The translations under genes were made by a program, and so were the position numbers. A stretch of 64,000 bases of DNA from Prochlorococcus sp. MIT 0604 (GTDB lineage Bacteria > Cyanobacteriota > Cyanobacteriia > PCC-6307 > Cyanobiaceae): the NCBI RefSeq assembly GCF_000757845.1, contig NZ_CP007753.1, positions 992,001 to 1,056,000 of the forward strand, given 5' to 3'. The notes below the pieces were generated by a model. It saw only the letters and a program-made list of their open reading frames with translations. It was not told the origin of the DNA and made no database searches. Of this stretch, positions 58,501 to 64,000 are shown piece after piece (the first letter of the stretch is position 1; the number at the start of each line of letters is the position of its first letter).

Positions 58501-59190
58501 ATTTAAATAAAAAAAATCATTAAAATAATTATTTAAATCATTAATATTATATTTATTATTTATTTGAAATTTACAAATATTTTCTTGATCTATATTTTTT
58601 AAAATTTCTACAAAAAATGACTTATTTATTCTACTTCCAAATCTAGAACTTATTTTTTTTTTATTGACTGCTGAAATAATCTCAGGATTAAGATTTAGAA
58701 AATCATCAATCCACAAATTATCAATCACATCTTTATACAAATTATCTATATTATTATCAATGTATGGATCTTGAGTTACTCCTATTTCAATACTATATTC
58801 ATCAATAATATTATTGCAAAAAGCATGGAATGTAGTTACTTGTAATTTATAAATTTCATTAACAAAATTATCAATTTCGGATATAATTTTTTCCTTAGAT
58901 TTTTCCTTCTCCTCAAATTTTAGATACCAATCCTTAAGGGTATTATCTATATTACTTTCATTATAATTCTGCAAATATAATTTTAAATCCTTAAATCTCA
59001 AAAGTATTTTATCTCGCAATTCAGAACACGTATTTTTTGTAAAACTTAATAAGAGTATCTCATCTGCTTTAATTTTTTTCTCCAAAACATTTCTTAAAAC
59101 CAGATGAGCCAAAGTGAAACTTTTACCAGTTCCTGCACTTGCTTCTACTAATTTAAATTTATTATCTAATTTAATTTGATTAATATCCAT
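55564..59190 (-). CDS. recB: Exodeoxyribonuclease V subunit RecB
   Basis: RecB carries the 3'-5' helicase and the nuclease of RecBCD. The 1208-residue protein has Walker A 'EASAGTGKSFTLAHLVL' (ASAGTGKS at 17-24), motif II 'VLVDEFQDTDKTQW', 'VGDPKQAIYKFRGGD' and 'LSTIHSSKGLEFDMV'. The nuclease site near the end is intact: 'GTCLHKIIERF', 'GCIDCVFPV', D1101-x-K1103 in 'WVIDWKSNL', and 'QSHLYLLAL'. Length matches E. coli RecB (1180). The coding sequence is even richer in Asn, Lys and Ile than its neighbours. A methyltransferase gene is inserted between it and recC. Confidence 0.95.
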   Translation of the reverse strand: MDINQIKLDNKFKLVEASAGTGKSFTLAHLVLRNVLEKKIKADEILLLSFTKNTCSELRDKILLRFKDLKLYLQNYNESNIDNTLKDWYLKFEEKEKSKEKIISEIDNFVNEIYKLQVTTFHAFCNNIIDEYSIEIGVTQDPYIDNNIDNLYKDVIDNLWIDDFLNLNPEIISAVNKKKISSRFGSRINKSFFVEILKNIDQENICKFQINNKYNINDLNNYFNDFFYLNWNEFCLEWNKKGKELFLQLIDLGKLIKESGRKSQIYSANPRNDKFNQIICWIEEINKTLNSKNVINFLYDISKDDLLLKYFYNENISKEIKKHNLKLDFTKFNLLQDKIYKIKEGFYTEFVRIFTQLAYIKLIELKKSYSIFNFNDLIKTVENKFLDSEINYSITLSKIQKRFKCVLVDEFQDTDKTQWNLIKKFFNTKNHFLLCVGDPKQAIYKFRGGDIETYLDARSNAIELFSLTDNYRSSKKLMDVLNELYKNGLKQSKLKYRKLISRINEKINPEFQFKDVFEIVEFSKKVTDIEVLVTHYIVNFILNNKGIDINKIAILTLNNSQCLDLKNKLNEFNLPCKIQNKQNIFDTEASSLLFLLIDCLVNPRFFKKITLLAASKFIEIKSEELIDDGISKNLEILINKCITWSKELREKGFLNVVNELLINYKSSSIIQDSDLNSNLFQLAEIVEIELINNDFNLNKVFNWYKNQLDHSIRICNGEDFLTKDYNLKNGINLSTIHSSKGLEFDMVLCPYLSIISNKSNKIKGPIWKSNIDRNIYINISNNYAKVEKFKLIEEEDLFKESERLIYVALTRSKYKLIVFNDLEDTNNILNNDLLNNLENINIYKSTFENIIEKEKIKKSFAKFQINTVNNNLWKIDNFNKKVSKEFNSDQFISYSSYSSWIRKEKNINAVINQYKDYEDNISIIKDSNLKNSKNYPNYFSYPNPLSEFPKGNIAGTCLHKIIERFEFRNDNNQELIDLIIEELNLHQIDTSLAFKVKDAILRVINISLGSQLQNKKLVDIRNEYLLKEVKYDLTLSYEGRNINSQDISKCFLLDQEYEFGEEYAEKINDLQIMNKGFHSGCIDCVFPVGNTLENSKWWVIDWKSNLISGSDDSDCLPRNYNYENMRDEMINHHYPLQSHLYLLALHRLLKWRLKNYEPHKNLGGYIYLFLKGLPDFELFEKHNSRDISPGVFISNAPLKRINYLDKLF

Positions 59191-59202
59191 ATCTTTATTG
59201 AA

Positions 59203-59676
59203 TTAATATTTGACCTCATTTTTATAAAGTAAGTAATTCTTGAATTTATTATTTAAATATTGCTCTTCTAAAGAAATCTTAAATTTAATTATTAAGCCAA
59301 AACTTGTTAATAGAAATAAATAATAAATAGATAACTTTGTTATAAAAAAGCCAAAGGAAATAAATATTAAAGAATAGTACATCGGATGTCGCGTAAATCG
59401 ATAAATACCTGTAGTAACAAGATTGCTATTGTTTATAGGTCTTGGGAAAGGGGATAAATTTCTTCCTAAGTCTTTAATTGCAACTAACAATATTATGAAA
59501 GCAATTATGATAATTAAAAAACCCAAAAAATAAGAAAAAGGAGTGACTTGAATTATTTGTTTTTCTGGAATAAATTCCCATTGAAAAAAATGGAGACTAA
59601 TAATAAAGAACTGTAAAAAAACAAGGATTATTTCATAAGCAGCTTTTAAAAAAATTTTTAACTGAAATTTAGTCAT
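59203..59676 (-). CDS. Small membrane methyltransferase (isoprenylcysteine/PEMT-like)
   Basis: A 157-residue membrane protein with about four helices (residues ~10-30, 45-67, 95-112, 113-133). Near the C-terminal half it has 'VTTGIYRFTRHPMYYSLIFISFG', quoted in part as GIYRFTRHPMYYSL, the RHPxY SAM-binding motif of the isoprenylcysteine carboxyl methyltransferase/phospholipid methyltransferase superfamily. 'DLGRNLSPFPRP' precedes it, as usual. The substrate is unknown. It sits between recC and recB with gaps of 3 and 12 bases, an unexpected place for a membrane enzyme. Confidence 0.82.
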   Translation of the reverse strand: MTKFQLKIFLKAAYEIILVFLQFFIISLHFFQWEFIPEKQIIQVTPFSYFLGFLIIIIAFIILLVAIKDLGRNLSPFPRPINNSNLVTTGIYRFTRHPMYYSLIFISFGFFITKLSIYYLFLLTSFGLIIKFKISLEEQYLNNKFKNYLLYKNEVKY

Positions 59677-59679
59677 CTT

Positions 59680-62600
59680 TTATTTCTTTAACGCTTTAAT
59701 AAGAGGACTATATAATCTGAATGATAGTTTATCAAAACTATTATTTGCCAAAAAGAAGTCTGGTTCTTTTTTATTTCCAAAACATAATTTCATTTCGATA
59801 TTATCTCTTTCTCCTTTAGAAAAAGTTTTATTGCCAATCCATCTATCGGTAAAAGCTTTTTTCTCATTTTTTGATTTTATTTTTGCTTCTACATATTTAT
59901 AAGCACTCTCTGGAGGAAGAGGTAAACATTGTTCAGAATAATTTTTAAAAATATGTATGTATTCTTCCAAAATTAAATTTGACTCCATTGCTCCGGGTGA
60001 TTGAATAATTTGTGATTTGTAATGATTTTCTGCTCTAAAAATTACTTTAATCTTGTTTATATTCTTCTTTAATGAAAAAATGAAGAGCGATTTTATCCAA
60101 GCCTCTGACAAACGACTTAAACTTAGTTTCGAATGAATTAATTCAATTACGATGTCATCAGCTATAAAATATTCTTCTTTATTTGCATTTGATTTAACAT
60201 AAATTCTATTAATCTTATTATGTTGACTCAAACTTGTAGATAGACTCTCTAATAAATCTTTGATTTCTTTTTCTTTTATAAAGATACTATTATTAGGGAT
60301 AATAATTCCATTTTCAACCAATTGATCATTGATATTCAAATTTTTTAAATCATTAATAATATTATGATTATCAATCTCTAACTCTTTGATTATTTTTGTA
60401 ATTAGTTGCGTCTTATGCAGATTACTTACATACTCCTCATCTGGATGATGAATAAATATTTCCTTAGGAGAAATATTTTTTTTATTTAGCCAATATTTTT
60501 GTGGATTCTTGAACCAATATATCAGTTCTGATAATTTGTAATTTTTAATATCAGATTTTTTTTCATTCCAATCTATATCTTCTAGTAAACAATAATTACT
60601 TTGAATTGTTTTAGAACTATCAAGATCAATTATTTCTTTTTTATTTAAATCAGAATCTTTAATTATTATTCCTCTTTGACCAGGATTTAAAAAACTATCA
60701 AAAAAAGAAATTAACTCTTTTATAGGAAAAGAAACATCTAATTTTTTATTATTTTTGTCATTCTTTACCCAAGTAACTATAAATTTATCTCTGCATGCAA
60801 GTAACAACTCAAGAAATAAATATTTCTCTCTTTCAAAAACTGATGGATCGCCTAGGTGATATTTATTATTTAATAAATTAATATTTTCATTCTTTGATAA
60901 TTTTGGATAATAAACACTATTCATGTCTATTAAGAAGATAACCTTATGTGGAATATGCCTTGAATTCTCAATATCACTTACAAGGATCTTATTGATACGT
61001 GATTTGCTTTGATATTTAGCTTCATTTATGCAAGAAATTAATATCTCTCTAAAAACATTTAACAAAATAAGATCATCAGGGATTAAATTTATTGCTTTAT
61101 TATTAAGAGTTCTATTTATTTCACTTATTTCTAAATTAAAATTTTCACCAAATTCAGCAACACTTTTTAATATAAACTTTATCTTTTCAACCCAAGTTGA
61201 GTAAGAAAAAGATCCTCTTAGCAAATTAATATATTTTTTAAAATCAAGTAATAATTTAACCCATTTATTCAAATCCAAACTTATATTTTTCAAACTAGAT
61301 GGTTTTAAATTAAAACTACTTAAGTTTACTTCTTTGTCATAAATTAAGCCTAAAGTTATTCTATTTATACACCAATCTAGAGTATTTTTTTCTTCCCCTA
61401 ATCTTTCATTAGCATCTAATCCCCAATGAAAACCAACTTGCTTAAGTAAGAAAATAATTTCATCCTTCTCAGTAATATCAAAATCAAAAATGTTCTGAGT
61501 TACTTTTTTTGAAAGAATATAATCTATTTTTTCAAGTGTAATTTTCTCATTTGCTATTTCAGTGATTTCAATTAAAAATTTATAAATATCTGGATAATCA
61601 TGATTTCCCTCATCAATAAAAAAATAAGGTATCTTTTCGCCATTAATTAACGCATTATTGAAGATATACCTAAGATAAGGTTTGATTTGATTAGTTTGTG
61701 GAGATAAAACAGCAATATCACCATATTTAATATTCTCGCATGAATTTATTATTTCTATAATCTTATTTCTTATATATTCTAATTGACTATTCTGATTAAA
61801 ATGCTCACAAAGTAATATTGAATCATCCCTTTGATTTACTATAAAATCATTGCTATTATTATCAATCAGTTTTTTTTGTATTTGATTAAGAAGAGGAATA
61901 TCTTTCTTATCATAAAAATTAGTTGTTGGATCAATATATATTAAATTATTTTTTAAATTTATACCTTCTTTATAAATATTTTCCTCAATTAATTTCTGAA
62001 AGTTTGCTCCAAATTTACCAAATATTTTCTCTATATTTTTATTGTTTAAATTCAATTTAGTATCAAAATTATCAAATTCCAACTCTCCTTCAAGACAATT
62101 TATTCGATTCCATAAATCATCACCTGCAGATATTAAATATAAATTTACCCTAGTAAATTTTGAAAGTTCTGAATAAAAGTTTATATGTAGTTTAGATAAG
62201 TTATTATCGGAAATAATATAAATTTGATTTGGTACTTTAATTTGAACGTTTTTAATTTTTTTTAAAATCTTTATTAGTTCAATCATGTATAAACATGAAG
62301 GCTTTTCAGATATCTTTTTCTCTAATAATTTATATAAAATTGGTTGCCAAAACTGATCTGAATTTAAATTCTTAAATAGATTAGGTGAATTAATTTCAGA
62401 TCTATTCCATTCATCAATCATTTCAGGTCTAAATATTAAATAATCAATAAAATTATTCGTAATCTTCTTTGTCAGGTTATATAGATCTCCATCAATTGTC
62501 TTTTTATTATCCAAATATTTATTAATCCAATTTCTAAGCGGAAATGATTCTTTGAAGCTATTTAATTCTTCTAATGAATCAATAATGCCCCATTTAATTG

Positions 62601-62862
62601 ACTCAAAATTCCATAAACCCATATCAATTCCTGGGAAAAAATTTGTCAATAATGATTCGGTGTAACTTGATATTGTCTTTAATTCGTAAAGAGCACTTAT
62701 TTTATTTTTTATAGTTATTTGTTCACTTAACCACTTACCCAAAAAATAATTGGGAACAGCTATTTCTAAATTCTCAGTTATAAGAGGAGGAGATACTTTT
62801 AATTCTTCTGCCAAAAGCTCACTAATTACTTCAATTTTGTTTGACTTGTATAGATTGAGCAA
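59680..62862 (-). CDS. recC: Exodeoxyribonuclease V subunit RecC
   Basis: RecC is the inactivated helicase-nuclease subunit that recognises Chi in RecBCD. The 1060-residue protein starts 'MLNLYKSNKIEVISELLAEEL', seen in part as LNLYKSNKIEVI, the RecC N-terminal pattern. Further marks are 'VPNYFLGKWLSEQI' and 'IPHKVIFLIDMNSVYYPK', corresponding to the RecC 'R.IPFRVV.LLGMNDG.YPR' region. No Walker A is present, as expected for RecC. Identity is also supported by the linked recB and recD. Length is close to E. coli RecC (1122). Confidence 0.9.
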   Translation of the reverse strand: MLNLYKSNKIEVISELLAEELKVSPPLITENLEIAVPNYFLGKWLSEQITIKNKISALYELKTISSYTESLLTNFFPGIDMGLWNFESIKWGIIDSLEELNSFKESFPLRNWINKYLDNKKTIDGDLYNLTKKITNNFIDYLIFRPEMIDEWNRSEINSPNLFKNLNSDQFWQPILYKLLEKKISEKPSCLYMIELIKILKKIKNVQIKVPNQIYIISDNNLSKLHINFYSELSKFTRVNLYLISAGDDLWNRINCLEGELEFDNFDTKLNLNNKNIEKIFGKFGANFQKLIEENIYKEGINLKNNLIYIDPTTNFYDKKDIPLLNQIQKKLIDNNSNDFIVNQRDDSILLCEHFNQNSQLEYIRNKIIEIINSCENIKYGDIAVLSPQTNQIKPYLRYIFNNALINGEKIPYFFIDEGNHDYPDIYKFLIEITEIANEKITLEKIDYILSKKVTQNIFDFDITEKDEIIFLLKQVGFHWGLDANERLGEEKNTLDWCINRITLGLIYDKEVNLSSFNLKPSSLKNISLDLNKWVKLLLDFKKYINLLRGSFSYSTWVEKIKFILKSVAEFGENFNLEISEINRTLNNKAINLIPDDLILLNVFREILISCINEAKYQSKSRINKILVSDIENSRHIPHKVIFLIDMNSVYYPKLSKNENINLLNNKYHLGDPSVFEREKYLFLELLLACRDKFIVTWVKNDKNNKKLDVSFPIKELISFFDSFLNPGQRGIIIKDSDLNKKEIIDLDSSKTIQSNYCLLEDIDWNEKKSDIKNYKLSELIYWFKNPQKYWLNKKNISPKEIFIHHPDEEYVSNLHKTQLITKIIKELEIDNHNIINDLKNLNINDQLVENGIIIPNNSIFIKEKEIKDLLESLSTSLSQHNKINRIYVKSNANKEEYFIADDIVIELIHSKLSLSRLSEAWIKSLFIFSLKKNINKIKVIFRAENHYKSQIIQSPGAMESNLILEEYIHIFKNYSEQCLPLPPESAYKYVEAKIKSKNEKKAFTDRWIGNKTFSKGERDNIEMKLCFGNKKEPDFFLANNSFDKLSFRLYSPLIKALKK

Positions 62863-62879
62863 TTTACTGGTTGATTATA

Positions 62880-63197
62880 TTACTCAACTTTAAATGGATC
62901 AGTTATTTCTGCATTAGGAAATTCGAATTCCCCAACAGCAACGAACTCTAAACGCAGCTTTAAGAAAGTTATAAATTTTTTATCCGTCGATAAAATAGCT
63001 GCTGGGGGTGATGGAATCTTTGCCTTTAAATCAGCAAATTGGGCAGTTTGCAAAAATGATGGATTTTTTAAAAGCCAAAAATCTATTTCTTTATTATTTT
63101 CTTTATAGTTCCTCATCCTCTCTTTCAAAATCTCCTCTATTGGTTCTTCAACTGTTAAAAACTTTTCACTTGCCGCGACGAAAAAATATGTTGTCAT
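62880..63197 (-). CDS. ycf54: Ycf54 family protein (chlorophyll cyclase factor)
   Basis: A 105-residue Ycf54 (DUF2488) protein. Ycf54 is needed for normal amounts of the aerobic Mg-protoporphyrin IX monomethyl ester cyclase, which makes the fifth ring of chlorophyll. Recognised by 'TTYFFVAASEKFLTVEEP', 'EIDFWLLKNPSFL', 'PPAAILSTDKKFITFLKLRL' (seen in part) and 'VGEFEFP', in family order. Cytosolic or peripheral, no membrane segment. It starts 8 bases after pdxJ ends and is followed by recC after 17 bases. Confidence 0.93.
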   Translation of the reverse strand: MTTYFFVAASEKFLTVEEPIEEILKERMRNYKENNKEIDFWLLKNPSFLQTAQFADLKAKIPSPPAAILSTDKKFITFLKLRLEFVAVGEFEFPNAEITDPFKVE

Positions 63198-63205
63198 TTT
63201 GGAAT

Positions 63206-63922
63206 TTAATTTGATGTAATAAGGGACTTCATTTCACGTACAGACTTTTCTAATCCTATAGCTAAAGCCCTTGCAACAATACTATGACCTATGTTTAACT
63301 CGTTCATATTGTTAATTGATGCAATTTTTTTTACATTATTGTAGTTAAGGCCATGACCAGCATTAACAACTAATCCAAGGTCATTTGCTAAATGTGTAGA
63401 CTCTATAATCCTTTGGAGCTCTTTATACTCTTCAGATCCTGTTAGTTCAGCATATTTTCCAGTATGCAATTCTATTAAATTAAAACCTATTTCTTTGGAA
63501 TAATTTATCTGGTCACCAATAGGATCAATAAATGCACTTACTTGTATATTTGAATCTTTTAAATCTCCAACAAAATTCTTAAGGTATTGCAAATTACTTT
63601 TTAAATCCAACCCTCCTTCAGTAGTTACTTCTTCTCTTTTCTCGGGTACAAGCGTTACATAATCGGGAAGAATTTTTTTAGCAATTTCTAACATTTCTTC
63701 TGTAGCAGCCATTTCTAAATTAAGTTTCGTTTTTATGGTCTCTTTCAGGAGGAATACGTCTCTATCTTGTATATGCCTTCTATCTTCTCTTAGATGAACT
63801 GTTATGGAATCAGCACCTCCTAATTCAGCTAAAAAAGCAAATTGTACAGGATCAGGCTCCACAGTTTTCCTTGCTTGCCTTACATTTGCAATATGATCAA
63901 TGTTTACTCCTAAAGTAACCAT
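63206..63922 (-). CDS. pdxJ: Pyridoxine 5'-phosphate synthase
   Basis: PdxJ condenses 1-deoxyxylulose-5-phosphate with 3-amino-2-oxopropyl phosphate to make vitamin B6 phosphate. The 238-residue TIM-barrel protein has the signature start 'LGVNIDHIANVRQARKT', then 'ADSITVHLREDRRHIQDRD', quoted in part, 'YVTLVPEKREEVTTEGG', and 'VNAGHGLNYNNV' and 'NIGHSIVARAL' for phosphate binding. Length is normal. PLP enzymes in the window that depend on this cofactor include LysA and the decarboxylase-family protein. Confidence 0.96.
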   Translation of the reverse strand: MVTLGVNIDHIANVRQARKTVEPDPVQFAFLAELGGADSITVHLREDRRHIQDRDVFLLKETIKTKLNLEMAATEEMLEIAKKILPDYVTLVPEKREEVTTEGGLDLKSNLQYLKNFVGDLKDSNIQVSAFIDPIGDQINYSKEIGFNLIELHTGKYAELTGSEEYKELQRIIESTHLANDLGLVVNAGHGLNYNNVKKIASINNMNELNIGHSIVARALAIGLEKSVREMKSLITSN

Positions 63923-64000
63923 AATTTTAATAATCCTACCTTCCAGACAATCTAGTAACCGCCCAATACTAGCTAATAAAAAAAGGCAAACACTTAAATT

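Noticed and set aside
53859-62862. recC-recB-recD cluster as part of a defence island
   Set aside because: All three subunits are intact housekeeping repair genes, and there are no restriction, toxin, phage or mobility genes around them.

Overview
The window is a stretch of core genome from a marine picocyanobacterium, almost certainly a high-light-type Prochlorococcus. The DNA is strongly AT-rich and the proteins are rich in Lys, Asn and Ile. Genes are packed with gaps of a few bases to about 240 bases, and many neighbours overlap. The gene set is photosynthetic and cyanobacterial: chlI, ycf54, petG, a cytochrome cM-like gene, petH, a PsbP-like lipoprotein, a lycopene cyclase, crtE, opcA/zwf and sasA. 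The small RNA Yfr1 lies between guaB and trxA, its characteristic place in this group. No transposase, phage gene, integrase, CRISPR array, rRNA or pseudogene was seen. The only tRNA found is tRNA-Glu(UUC).

Layout. 1-7.7 kb, nearly all minus strand: the start of a solute-binding lipoprotein gene, a small unknown gene, homoserine dehydrogenase, sufE, 5-formyl-THF cyclo-ligase, ruvC, chlI, a SpoU-type RNA methylase, cytochrome cM-like, then plus-strand petG, then rsmD, hisH and trxA. 7.7-16.6 kb: Yfr1, guaB, gyrA, lycopene cyclase, a GH57 glucan branching enzyme and leuA. 16.6-26.4 kb: a small membrane protein, a 7TM-HD phosphohydrolase, folD, crtE, a DUF212 membrane protein, then the minus-strand run petH-zwf-opcA-cbiA. 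26.5-38.9 kb: a START-like protein, tRNA-Glu, sasA, two unknown small proteins, prs, malQ, an HTH membrane protein, a UbiB-type kinase, an Orn/Lys/Arg decarboxylase-family gene, cdsA, an alpha/beta hydrolase and a GldA-like dehydrogenase. 38.9-49.8 kb: clpC, rimI, then the plus-strand run lysA-cdaA-uppS-bioB-trhO-unknown, then lipA, recR and a PsbP-like gene. 49.8-64 kb, all minus: an ABC exporter, a small cysteine-containing secreted protein, a DEAD-box RNA helicase, recD, recB, a small membrane methyltransferase, recC, ycf54 and pdxJ.

How the genes fit together. Several modules recur: NADPH supply and ferredoxin linkage (petH, zwf, opcA), glycogen handling (GH57 enzyme, malQ), pigment and isoprenoid synthesis (crtE, lycopene cyclase, chlI, ycf54), aspartate-family amino acids (homoserine dehydrogenase, lysA), DNA repair (ruvC, recR, recBCD), and a possible complete c-di-AMP cycle (cdaA plus the 7TM-HD protein). 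The most notable non-gene signals are Yfr1 with its promoter and terminator, a perfect 10-bp hairpin directly before the RNA helicase start codon, a palindrome plus tandem repeat before petH, and stop codons shared inside TTAA between convergent genes. I found no clearly novel multi-gene defence or mobile system; the window reads as a streamlined housekeeping genome.
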